A stretch of DNA of 60,892 nt from Zelonia costaricensis (Eukaryota; Euglenozoa; Kinetoplastea; Trypanosomatida; Trypanosomatidae). Positions within the stretch are counted from its first letter, which is position 1, and each line of letters starts with the position of its first letter. Under the pieces are notes generated by a model. The model saw nothing but the letters and a program-made list of their open reading frames with translations, was not told the origin of the DNA and did not search any database. This document shows, one piece after another, positions 10,070 to 21,300 of this stretch. The position numbers and the translations under genes are program-made. Location: assembly GCA_030849075.1 (NCBI GenBank), contig JASAOO010003434.1, forward strand, positions 1 to 60,892, read 5' to 3'.

Positions 10070-11920
10070 CGCGAAGGTGCAGGGGCGAGGGAAAGGGAGA
10101 GCAAAAACAAAGGGTACCGGGGGGGGCGCGGGGGGTAACGGCCCAAGTGAAGCGTTCCCAGCTCTTGCCCTTCGCGCCGGTGACGTCTCGTCGACACCTG
10201 TGTTTGTCAGTTTGCTTGCTCTGGTTTTGGGATGCGGGGTGCGTCCGGCCTTCCACAAGCGCGCAGCATCCAATGGAGACGGCACGCCGGCAGGACGCAC
10301 GCGACCGGCGGCACCAACGCGAGAAGCGCCGTTATCGCTCCCACTAAGCGGAAAGTGTGCTGGTACGGAGGACGAACACGCAGCAAAGGAAAACGCAGCG
10401 TTGCTGGTGCTGCTGCTGCTCCTCTGCAGAACGCGGGTCTTTCAGTTCTGGCAAACGCAGCGGATGAGCCCTTCACGCGCGCTCTCTCTGTAGTTCACTT
10501 TTTTTTTCTTTCTTTACGGCTGCACACCTCGCAGCGTCGCCAATTGCGCAAAATGAAAGGTGCGGCGAGGAAGATGTTCGTGGAGCATGGATGGTGGCGA
10601 CATTGTGGCGAAGATTCATCAAGACAGCGAGGGTGCACGGCGCCAGGAACGCGCCATGCGGTATACCTGACTGTCAAACCTAGCTTGACGGCGCGCCCAG
10701 CGAACGGCGCGCGGCAGCGTCGCGGCGGCAGAGGGGGCGTGGCGCGCACCACAGCGTGCAGCGTGGTGCCCGCAGGACACCACACGCCAGGGCCCGGCGT
10801 GCAGCGAACGCGCCGCGCCGTCCGCCGTTGCCGCACTGGATGAAACTCGCGCGCTGCTGCCGCTACGGCGGGACTTCTGAGTGTTTGCGTGGTTTTGTGT
10901 GATTGTGGCGAGAGGATTCGAATGAACAAATAGATCCTAGTCAATTGATGGAACACATACGGAGAAGAGACGGAGAAGTAACTTGCGGCTTTTTTTTGCG
11001 GTGGAACACACCGGACGGGGAACACGAAACCAGAAGGGGTGAGGAGGGGGGGGGGGCGGGGGAGAGTAGAAGTCGGCGCAGAACGCACCACGAACATCGC
11101 CTGCCGCTCCATCAAGTGCACATAGAGATGGATCGAGGGCCACTGGAGCGTCTGTCGCAGAACGCGCAGCGATGCGAGAACGACACACCGGGGCAGATAC
11201 GGCGCGCACACCGGCGCTGCGCGCCGCGCACCTCACCCGCAGCGCGAGCAGCCCCCGCACGCCAACGCGCAGCAAACGCGCCAGTGCACAGCGACAAGCC
11301 CAAGTGACGAAAACAGAGAAGCTAGATGAACGGGCGCACAGCCACAACACAAACAAAAGGGGAAAAAAAGAAGCGGCACTGCCGCACCTCAGGGGCCACC
11401 CATGCAACGCAGTCCGCCACCACTACCCCTCCTGTCAGGGCGGCAGCAGCTGCAAGCACAGGGGTGACGAAGAGGGCGGGGGGTGCAAAGGGGGAGAATT
11501 GATCGAGCGGAGTCGTTTTAGAGGAGACAAGGGGAAAAAAAAATAGCTGGAAGGGGTGCGCGCGCGCAAAACAGAAAACGAAGAAGAGATAGTAGTGAAA
11601 GAACAGCCCTGAGGAAAGGAGAGGGGCGCTATGCACAGGACAGCGGGCGAGGCGAACGGGGGGAGGGGGAGAAGGGGGGAGGAGGGGGAAGGAGGGCACA
11701 TGGGGCACATGGGAGAGGGCGGGGGGGTGGGCGGACACTGGGCAGACACCATTTGTTCACGAAAGCGGTGCACAGGCCGCAGGCAGGGCACCACGCAGCG
11801 CGTGCGTGCGTGCCGGCCATCAGTCCGGCGCGCAGAGGGCAGCGGGGTGGCACACCGCAATGGCACAAAAGAAGCGACGCCGCACCAGCCGCGCGGCAAC
11901 CAGAGCTCGACACAGAGTGC
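10070..11920. other. Intergenic region upstream of the zinc-ribbon gene
   Basis: About 1.85 kb, no supported gene. It contains the 5' leader of the zinc-ribbon gene and the 3' UTR of the 434-residue membrane-protein gene. A GC-rich patch at about 10660-10880 has two short inverted repeats (10691-10697 with 10706-10712; 10763-10768 with 10778-10783). The remainder is purine-rich on the plus strand. Confidence 0.5.
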
Positions 11921-13225
11921 TCACTCGCTGAAGCATCGGCTGGAGGAGCGACGCTGCATTTCGCTTTCCCTCGGCTCTACCGTGAAGACGCTAACCGGCA
12001 TCGGCCGCTCCCAGCCCTTCCAAGCGTCGCGTGTCACCACAGCCGACTGCGCCGGCGCCATCATCGTTGGCACTTGCGACAGCAAGGCTGCGTCGTTCCC
12101 ATCGGCCGACCTCGCGTACTGTGAGCCGGCAACCGACCCCGCGTCGCCGTAGCTCTGCCAGTCCGCCGCCTCCGCCTCGCCCCCCTCCCTCGCCGCATCA
12201 CCACGGAAGCTGGAGTGGCGGCTGCACGCGTGTTTATTCGCCGCATCGCTCATGAACAAGCGGTTGTCGTACTCGTCGAAGTCGCCACCGCCGTGGAAGG
12301 ACGGGCCGCGCGACATGGCACCGCGCTGCGACCCCGCTGCAAACGAGCCGTTGGTGGTTGAGGCCTCCGACGGGTTCGACCCCACAGCGGCCCCAGCGGA
12401 GCAGCACCACCCGCAGCAGCAGGGAAGGGACAGCACGAGCACCACAATCGCGCCTGCGACGACGGCAGCCGCAACAGAGACACCCACCACGAGCGGCACG
12501 CTCACTCCGTCGCTCTTCGCCGCAGCGGGGGTCGCCGTTGTCGTTGTCGTCATGGGCATCCTTGTGCCCTGATCCACCGCGCAAAACGTGTAGTAGTCGG
12601 CGGGGGACACAGTGCCGTAGCTCCAGGTAGAGTCGCTGCTGTCGGCCCACCCAAACGTGCCACCGTTCACGCCACGGAACAGTACGCAGTACCGCTGCAT
12701 GGCGCTACCCGGATACTGCTGTTTGCTGCCCCCGTAGATTCGCCAGTAGTTGCCCACCAACGTGCTCACCATTTTCGCACCGGGCAATGTGACAGGGTCG
12801 CGGTTGCCCTTGTAGAAGGCCAACGCGTTCTCCGCCCCGGCGTACCGGCCCTGGTCCCAGTACCAGATGCAGCTCAGCGACGGCGCAGACGTCGTGCACT
12901 CGGCCGACGACAGCAGCGTGGAGCCGCCCATGTAGCCGAAGCCAATGCTGATTTCCGCGGTATGCAGGTAGTCCGACACCTTCATGAACACCGCGTTTGT
13001 CACGGTGGGAACGAGCACGCCGCCGCGGGCTGAGCACGATGTCATCTGCTCGAACCGCGTCGTCGAGTGCGGCACTGCCTCAACGCTGATCGTCACCTCA
13101 CCCGGGCCGTACGCCGGCGCGACCGCCGAGGCAGCCGTCACACCTACGACGAGCAGCAGCACGCACAGCGGCAGCAGCAGACGCGACAGCGCGGCACCGC
13201 CGGGCAGCGGGCACAGCAGCTGCAT
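11921..13225 (-). CDS. Type I membrane protein with possible C-type-lectin-like ectodomain
   Basis: 434 residues from the ATG at 13225, which is followed immediately by a signal-peptide-like hydrophobic stretch (about 11-35). The ectodomain (36-220) has cysteines at 64, 110, 119, 180 and 215. Its spaced motifs recall C-type-lectin-like domains: SIGFGYM (93-99, cf. WIGL), WYWDQG (121-126, cf. WxWxDG) and a late YC...GWADSSDSTW...YYTFC block ending at 215 (cf. the terminal C...W...FxC). A short Thr-rich stalk (226-231) leads to one transmembrane helix (about 242-268), followed directly by CCCGWCC (269-275), a likely palmitoylation site. The cytoplasmic tail of about 160 residues is rich in Ser, Gly and Asp. 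Signal peptide, helix and topology are clear; the lectin-like fold is a hypothesis from motif order only. Confidence 0.7.
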   Translation of the reverse strand: MQLLCPLPGGAALSRLLLPLCVLLLVVGVTAASAVAPAYGPGEVTISVEAVPHSTTRFEQMTSCSARGGVLVPTVTNAVFMKVSDYLHTAEISIGFGYMGGSTLLSSAECTTSAPSLSCIWYWDQGRYAGAENALAFYKGNRDPVTLPGAKMVSTLVGNYWRIYGGSKQQYPGSAMQRYCVLFRGVNGGTFGWADSSDSTWSYGTVSPADYYTFCAVDQGTRMPMTTTTTATPAAAKSDGVSVPLVVGVSVAAAVVAGAIVVLVLSLPCCCGWCCSAGAAVGSNPSEASTTNGSFAAGSQRGAMSRGPSFHGGGDFDEYDNRLFMSDAANKHACSRHSSFRGDAAREGGEAEAADWQSYGDAGSVAGSQYARSADGNDAALLSQVPTMMAPAQSAVVTRDAWKGWERPMPVSVFTVEPRESEMQRRSSSRCFSE

Positions 13226-13306
13226 CGCGCACAGGGGGACGGGGAGAGCGGAAAGAGAAATAGAGAGCGGGAGGGAGGCGCAGAAGCACGGCGAGCCGCG
13301 CAGGCG

Positions 13307-13329
13307 CTGGGAACAAAGTGCAAAAGGGG
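13307..13329 (-). promoter_or_regulatory. Candidate trans-splice acceptor of the 434-residue membrane-protein gene
   Basis: In the transcript sense a mostly pyrimidine tract (with a few purines) ends in AG (plus CT at 13307-13308). No AG lies between this and the ATG at 13225. The predicted 5' UTR is about 81 nt. Confidence 0.5.
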
Positions 13330-13786
13330 GATTCAAGAACTACGCGATGCACTTGAATTCCGCGCGCAAGGTAAAGGCAGAAGAGAGGAAATAAATAAAA
13401 AAGAAGAAGATGAGAACAGGAGAAACGCACCCGTGCGCAGGGGCGGAAGAGGGACGGCGTCACAGTGTACACAGGACGAGGTGCGCACCACTTTGCACAA
13501 GACGCGATGGGCCACGACCGTTGACTGACACAAGCCCCCCCCCCGCGTGTAAAGCGCACACCAAAGAAAAATACTCAAATGCGACAACGGGCTTCGCAGG
13601 CAAATCGAAAGCGCTTCTGAGTCGCGAGGGGTGAAAGAGACGAAGGCTTCGCTCGACGTGGCCACGCGCCGCGCACGCACTCGTGAGAGGAGGAAAAGCG
13701 ATGTGCGATGTCGGACGGAAGCGGCGGAGCTCAATAGCAGCGGCTTCGTGAGTCCGTCTCTGTGCGCGTCTCAGGGGGAGGGGGGG

Positions 13787-13818
13787 GGGCGGAAGGGCGG
13801 AAGGGCGGAAGGGCGGAA
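13787..13818. repeat. Minisatellite, four exact copies of GGGCGGAA
   Basis: Four perfect head-to-tail 8-bp units, flanked by further G-rich DNA. The G runs lie on the plus strand, which is the template strand for local transcription. Confidence 0.95.
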
Positions 13819-13947
13819 GGGGGGAAGGGCGAGCGAGCGTGAGGCTCAGCCAACGTCGTCGCAAGGACAGAAAAAAAAAAAAAAAGAGTGCGCCAGTGAA
13901 GGGACACTCACACGAAGAGATGGAAAGCACAGATAACAGAGGAACAA

Positions 13948-13973
13948 GGGAGGGGGAGGGGGAGGGGGAAGGG
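13948..13973 (+). other. G-quadruplex-capable tract
   Basis: Runs of three to five G separated by single A residues, satisfying the simple G3+N1-7 rule. Non-coding. A similar tract lies at 42744-42768. Confidence 0.6.
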
Positions 13974-16900
13974 AAGAGATAAGAAGTGACAGGGAGCTGG
14001 GCACAAGGGGGGAGAGGAGAGACGGCTCAGGGACCCGTTTCCTGGGTGTGGGCCGTGCGCTGCCTGCGGCTGGGTGAGCGCCTGCGTGCGTCTCCGTGCG
14101 TGGTAGACGTCCGCGAGGGGGGCAGGGGTGGGGTGGAGCGACAAGAACGCGGCTCGCGGAGACGGAGTGGAGGGGGGGTGCAACGCAAGCGTGGTCTCCG
14201 TCGCACGCGGTGTGCAGCAGAGCAGCGAGACGCGGGTCAGAGGAGTGCGAGGGCGGTCGAGAGAGAGGGAGAGAGCGCAACGGGGAGGGAGTGGATGGAG
14301 CCGGCTGTGGGCGGAGCGTGGTGTGCCTTCTGTTAGCGTGACGGTGCGTTGTGTGTGTGTGTGTGGGGAGGTGAGAGAGAGAAAGAGATGCGGAGGACAC
14401 GGTCAGGTGAGCAGCTCTGCGCGCGTGGTGTTTTCAAGCCCGAGGAAAGAAGGTTGACGGAAGGGTAGAGTGTGTGCTGGCATTTGCCATGGGTGTACGA
14501 AGGGCTGGAACGCGAAGATGAACCCACACCATCACAACGCCTTTCCGTGCGAGCAATACTAGACGGTGCCGCGCGCGGGAGGAGGGGGATTGCGTTCGCA
14601 GAAGAGACCGGGAACCTGTGGGGCAGCGACCCCAACCCATGCGCAGTGATGACTTCTCACCTTTTTTGTCGTTTCGACCGGCTTGTCAATGCTTGGAAGA
14701 GTCTCTCTCTTCTTCTTCTCGGCCGCTGGTTCAACGAACATCAGCGTGAAGAACGGGCAGGATGGCACTGCAACACACATGCGGAGTGGCACAAGGCCGC
14801 TAGAAAAGGGGAAAACCAAAAGTGGCTTGGACAGAAGCCGATTCACGCGGAGCGAAAGGCGGGCCAGTCGAGAGGCATCGTACAGCCGCCCTTTTTGAAC
14901 CTCTGGCGCACAAAGAAAAAAGCGCCGCGACACACGCACAGAGGCGGAGTACGGCGAGGAGGGGGTGGAGGAGAAGGGGAAGCGAAGAGTGGGGTTTGCG
15001 AGTGTATGCAAACGCAATGAGGGCGAAGAAAGGAATAGAAGTCTAAAGAACGTGTTGAGCTACGAAAAAAAAAAAAAGAGAGACACCGGGTACGGAGTAC
15101 GGCTTTGGGTGGCAAACAAACGCGCTTTCCTTTTCCCCTTTTGAAAAGGGTGAGGGTACTTGGAGGGTCGTGAGTTTTCGTTCGTTTGCAGATGTGTGTG
15201 GGGGGGGGCTGTGGGGGTGCCGGCTCCAAGTTCGGGCACCAAGTCGGTGTACGCTGTGTAGAACGCGCGCGCGGAGCACCAAGAACACACACCAACGCAC
15301 ACGCAAACACGCTATTGGAGAGAGAGAGAGAGAGAAAAAAACCACAAAGAACAGAGAAAAGTGAGTTGCCGCTGCGCTTTTTCTTTTGCGAAGAATGGGT
15401 GGTTGCAGTGGTGGCACCTTGGCGGAGTTGGCACAATGACGACGAGGACAAAGCAAATAACAACAACACAAAATGACAGCAAGAAACCAAAGCGGCTGCC
15501 GAGCAGAGCAGAAAAGCTGCACACACACACACACGCACAGTCAGGCAAGGAAGAAAAAGATGATCAAGTGAGAGTAAGACAACCCCCTTGCGGTGGTGCC
15601 AGGCGGTCGAGGAGCGCGAAAAAAGTGCGTGTGCGGCTCTCGCGCGCTGGATTTGCTCCCTACAGAGGAGTATGTCCGCTGTCGTGTTTCTTCTGCTTTT
15701 TTGGCGCGGCGAGGATGGGGATGAAAGGGGCACGAGCACTGACCTAGGCAAACAGCGAGGTGCCCGAGGTTGCGTGAACGGCTGGGTTGCCGATGGCGCG
15801 CTGTCCCGCGCACGCGTGTGGAAGTATGTGCGGTGGGTGGGTGGACGAGGAAGGTTCGAGGGGAAGCTGAGCGGCAGCGCTGTGGCAACGAAACCTGCGG
15901 CCGCCTACGGAGATCGAAGCCGATGCAGGGCACACAGGTCAGCGATGCCCGTGTGCGCGTCAGAGCTTTTACGCAGGCACGCAGACGACGCCCCGACCCA
16001 GGATCGAGCTGCTCCCTGACGCGCGACAACGGCGTCAAAAGAAAACGCCAAAACAAAAACGACGAGCGACGGCTGATCGAAACTCAGCACAAAAGAGACG
16101 AGCGCACAAGGACCACGAAAGGGCACAGACAAACAGAACACGTTGAGGGATCAACAATGCAGCTGCGCGGGTGACGGCGCGGCGTGGCGCGAGTGGGCGG
16201 TGAAGTTGATGGACGGTGGCAGCGGCGACGGCCAGGTCATGAGGGAAGCGAGGCAACGCGGTGTGGGCGCGGTAAGACAGGGAGGGGCAGAAGGCGTGGA
16301 AGTTGGCGAAGGAGAAGGAGGAGGGGGGGGGCAAGCTGGAGTAGGTGCGCCAGCTGACGTGGGCACACCCGGTAGCGATGCAATGTGCAGACTGCCCAGC
16401 GTCGGCAGAGCGCACAGCATCTCGTCGCAGACCCCGCAGTGCCCCTCTGGCAGGGGGGGAAGGGGGGAAGGGAAGAGCGATGTGCCGACGGCTTGCACCA
16501 GCTCGCCAGCCCATGTCAGCGGGTGGGGCAGCAGGGACGGGACGGGGCACTGTCAAGGCGCCGGTGCGACTGCCGCATCCACGTGCTCCTTTCGGCCTTC
16601 CCGTTTTCACTCACCCCTCCCTCCCCTTCTTCCCGCGCGCTGACACGCACACATGTCTTCTGCGCGACGAGAGTGGGGGAGAGAGGTGGGGAGAGAGGAC
16701 AGCGCTGCACCGGCGGCTGCACAGCCCGCGTCCTTTTCTTTGCTTCGTATCATCCCTTTGTTGGATTGAAGAGTTCGGTAATACGCCAACGCGGACACAC
16801 ACAACAACAAGAACAACAACAACGTGCGCATCACTGCAGCGCGCACACAGACAAAAAAAGGTCAAACGCCGAGACGTTCACCAACACGCGCACAACGGGA

Positions 16901-18279
16901 GGGCGAGTAAGAGACCATCAGCACTCATACAGGTTAACGTAAACAGGAGGTGGAAAGGGGAGGGAAGTGGGGTTTACAAGTCAAAACACGGCGACGCACC
17001 ATCAGAGAGGGAGACGCACGCACAAAAGACCGGTGGGACGGGCCCACAGGCACATACACACACGCACTCAGCCAGCACTAAACACAACCACACACGAGAA
17101 AAAGCACACCAACACACCAACACACACACACACACACACAGAGAGACGCATACGCAGCGATAGCACCACAAGCAGGCATGCTAAGCAAAGGAGGCTCTAA
17201 CACGCATCACCACGCACTCACACACGCGCACACAGATACCCGAGAACCATCGCAACAACAAGAAAGAGAGACCAACGGGTGGGCGACAAGAGGGAAAGAA
17301 CCCAGACGTCGACGCCTTGGCGGCTCGCACCTGGTGCGCATCTGCGAGGAGCGGAGCCGGAAGCCACAAGAGGACACACGCGAACGCGATCGCAAAAAGA
17401 AAACCGAAGAGAAAGAAGCCCGAGGCCAGCTGTTGTGGTGTCCCGGAGTGAGACAGCACATAAAAAGGGGGGAAGGGCGTGCATGACCAACGGAAAAGAG
17501 GTGCGCCCCTGCCCACGACAAACACCAGCACAGGGAGGAGCTGAAGCCTCATCAACTGACGAAGGAGTAAGAGAGAAAGCGGAGAGGCAGTCGGGTGGAA
17601 GGGGGAGCGGAAGTGGTGAGGGGGAGGGCGGTGCACGCGTTTGTGTGTCTGTGTATGTTGTTGAGTCACCCTACCTCCTCCCTCCCCGCACGCGCTGAAC
17701 GCCTCGGATGGTAAAGAGAGACGAGAAGCACGTCCGCTGTGGCCACCGCTGCCCGCACCGTGGCTGCGTGACCGCGCTGAAAGCAGACAAGACGCTGGCG
17801 ACGCAATTGCTCAGCCACCGACCTGTGCGCACACAAACCAACACGCACACGCACACATCGACACATCTAGGTACGCCAACACTGAAGACCACACGAAGAT
17901 GTGCGCTCGTGCCTGTGAATGTGTGTGTGTGTATGTGTGTGTGGGGGAATGTGCCATTGCGTGTCCGCCTCGACGACTGCCGCAGCCAGGCGCGGAAAAG
18001 CGGCGCGTCTGTGCCAGGCGGCCCGTCCGCGCTTTGTCACCACACGGGCACGCGCGGTCCGTGGAGGGAGGGAGGGAGGGAGCGAGGAGGTGGGACGTAC
18101 GGCGTACGGAAGGAAGTGAAACACGTGCACACAGCGGGCTACAGGGACGGGGGGGGGGCGAGTTGAAGCGGTACGAGGGTGCCGCGCATCGTCATCGTCC
18201 CTCGCCGCGCGCGCCGTGATCCCGCAGCAAAAGACCTCCACCTGCCGTGCTCGCGTGCGTGTGTTCGCGTGGGTGAGGG

Positions 18280-18301
18280 TGTGTGTGTGGGGGGGGGGGG
18301 G
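18280..18301. repeat. TG repeat plus G run next to the stop codon of the large surface protein
   Basis: A short TG repeat followed by about a dozen G residues, ending 15 bases from the stop codon of the 1543-residue gene. In the mRNA this is a C run followed by CA repeats at the very start of the 3' UTR. Confidence 0.85.
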
Positions 18302-18315
18302 CGAGTGGACGGCCT

Positions 18316-21300
18316 CTAGTACCTGCCGGAGTTCATGGCGTCGTACATGTCCTTGTGCACCACCGGTTTCACCTTCTTCTTGCCGCGCAGGCCGGCGGGC
18401 AGCACCGAGAGCACCGTCTCCTTGATGAGCTTCCCGCGCGGCACCCACGTGGGCAGCGGGCGGTTGCTGTCCGCTACCATAAAGAAGACCACCGTGACGA
18501 CCAGCGCCACGGCGACGCCGGCGGTGGCGCCGATAGCGTAGAGGTCCGTCGTGTCCTTCTCGTGCTTCGACGACGTCTCGGCCGGCGCCGGTCCCTGGCG
18601 GCTCAGCTGCGTGAGCAGCGGGTCGATGTGCAGCACCCGCCGGAACTCCGTCGTGCTCGCCGACTGGCCCGCCGGCTGCACCACCGCCTCGACCACCACC
18701 TCGATGTCCGTGTCGAGCCCAAAGGCGCCCGGAATGAAGGTGAAGGCGTACACGGTGTTCGTCGCCGCAGCCGAGGCCGCCATCTGCGCGCTGTACGTGA
18801 TGCTGCCGTTTGCCACGTGCGAGCTGAGGTCGCGGAACGCCAGGAAGGGGTGCTCGTACTGCCACCACGCGTCGTCGCTGCTGGACGGCAGTGCGGTGGC
18901 GCCGGTGGACGGGTCCTTGTAGATGAGATACACACGCGAGCCGTTGTACTGCACGTACACCCCACGCACCGTCACCTCGCTCGGCTTCACCCCGGCCATG
19001 TTGACCGTGAAGAGCGCCCAGTCGCTGGGGCCGTAGGAGGAGCTGAGGTCGTCGATGCAGAGCTGCGTGACGGCCGACACGCTCAGCGGAAACGGGTTCG
19101 ACGCGAGCGAAGTGCCGAGCGGGTCGAGCACGGGCCAGTAGCTGCCGCTGCGGCACGCGTTCAGCTCGCCCTCCGCGCTGTGCGCATCCTTCGAGAGCCG
19201 CGAGACATACATGGAGAGGTGCAGGTTGACGCGCTCGTAGCTGTGGTCGTCCAGCAGCAGCATGAGCTGCACCGTGCCCTCGTAGTTGAAGCCGCGCGCG
19301 AGGGTGTCGCTGAGGCCACTGCTGCCCGGCACGATACCGCGCAGCGTCACGTTCTGGTACGCCGTCTTGCAGTTCCGCGTCGGCGAGAAGCCGGACTGGT
19401 TGAAGACGTGCATCTTGTTGTCCGGGCAGTCCGCCAGCGACGTGGACGGGCCCTTGAAGAGGTAGACGCGGCCCTTGCCGCTGCCGCAGTCGCCGTCCGG
19501 GAAGACGGTGCCGGTGTACGACGCGTCCGTCCCCTCCAGCGGCGCCGCGCACGTCGTCTTCGCCCCGGTACACGACGGGCACTGCTCGGCGCTCGGCGAC
19601 ACCCACGACTGCGAGAGCCACTTGAAACCCTTCACGTGGCGGTCGCTGGAGTAGCTGGTCGTCATGGTGTCGTCGACGAAGGGGTACACGAGCATGTTGA
19701 TGCCGAACGCCTGGTCCTGCGTCGCGCTGTCGACGTACGTGAAGAACTCCGCGTCGACGGAGATGAGCGACTGCTGCGTGCCGACCTTCGTGACGGCGAC
19801 GAACTGGTTGAGGTGGAGGAGGATGTCGTGCGTGTTGACCTGGGCATCGAACTGACCAGGGTCCAGCCACGAGCTCGCCTGTACCGCCTCCGAGTAGAAG
19901 GTGCCTTGCAGCTGGCCGTTGCCCACAAACGACCACACTGGCGACCCGTTGTACTTGGTCATCTTCTCCATCGAGCTGTACGGGAAGACGCCGGTCCACG
20001 TCGCGTCGCAGTCGTCGACGTCCATCGTCCAGCGGCCGAGCGAGTTGGCCGTGTAGTTGGCTGGCGTCAGCAGCGGGGCGTACTGGCACGGGTCCGCAAA
20101 AGTGTCGCAGCTGACGTGCTTGCCGCCGAACTTCTGGTACCACGAGACGCCGGTGTTGTAGAAGGCGCCCACGCTGCCGGTGCCGGAGGCGTTGCTGAGA
20201 GTGGTCCAGTCCCACACATCCCCACCGAGACCCGCGTGGCCCTGGTTCGCCAGGCAGCTCATCTCAAACCCCGGCGAGCCGGCCGCGACGCTGCTGGCGA
20301 AGTCCGCGGGCTCCATGTGCGCCTTCTTGACGGAGGTGATCGGCTCAAACGTGGGGAAGCGCACGCCGAGGTTGCCGATGAGGCTGTAGACAAAGAAGAC
20401 GAGCGAGCTGTTGCGCCACGTCACGGAGAGGCCGTCCACCGCGCGGCCGTCCTTGCGGGCGTAGCCGGTGCCGGGCGTGTTGTCCCACACCTTCGCCGCC
20501 GGGTACGTCTTCCAGGCGTCCGCGTTACACGTACCGCGGCACGTGATCTGCTTGTTCGTGATCTCGCCCGGCTTGCTCGTTGGCGACGTCGTCGGCTGCA
20601 CCGGCAGCGTCCACTCGTTCGACACGAGCAGGTAGGCGGTGCCGGAGCAGTACTGCTGGTTGAGGCAGTACATCGTGAAGGTGAAGGAGAACTGCCCCTC
20701 CTGCGTCGGCGGGCGGTAGAGGAAGTCGCCGATGGGCGTCATCTCGATGCTGCCGGACTGCGGCGCCGCGTTGAGGGTGAAGTAGCGGCCGTGCGCGCAG
20801 GGGTCCTGCCCGGGCACGTTGTTCAGCGACGACTTCAGCGCCACACCAGGGACGACGTTGTAGTAGTAGACGTTGGCGCACGGCTGCAGCGGCGAGGTGG
20901 TCGGCGACGCTGTCGGCAGCGGGTTGTAGGCGGTGAAGGCGAGCTGCGTGCGGCACACAAACGCCTTGGCGCAGTACACGTCCACGGCGGCGTAGTCGAC
21001 CCTCTGCGTGTTGGGAGCCGAGTAGTAGAACTGGCCCAGCAAGTTCACGCGCAGGCGGCCACTCACGTCGCTGCTGCTGTTGTCGACCAGGTAGGTGGTA
21101 ATATTGCACGAGGAGCTTGACACGGGGTTGAGGGTGCCGCTGATCGACTGGCCCGTCGGGACGTCGTACTGGAAAGACTTGGGGCACATCACAATCGGCG
21201 CGATCGTCGGCGCGGGCGTCGTCGTGGCGGGCGCGACGGTGGCAGCGGCCACGACGAAGTAGACGCGGGTCTGGCACAAGGGCTCGCCGAAGCACTGCAT

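Larger units (their letters stand above)
13226..18315. other. Five-kilobase intergenic region between two surface-protein genes
   Basis: 5.1 kb without a supported gene in any frame. It should contain the 5' UTR of the 434-residue protein gene (left) and a long 3' UTR of the 1543-residue protein gene (right). Contents include the minisatellite at 13787-13818, G-rich tracts near 13948-13973, a GC-rich patch near 15880-16050 ending in an A-rich tail, another patch near 16370-16580, and CA repeats near 17040-17140. Confidence 0.5.

Noticed and set aside
14843..17669. Several open frames of 160-300 codons in the 5-kb spacer
   Set aside because: All are Ser/Pro/Arg/Cys-rich translations of repeat-laden purine-rich DNA, with no domain and no splice signal at their starts.
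18283..21120. Plus-strand open frame of 945 codons
   Set aside because: It is antisense to the large surface protein, with Arg/Val/Ala/His-rich composition typical of the antisense frame of a GC-rich gene, and has no recognisable domain.
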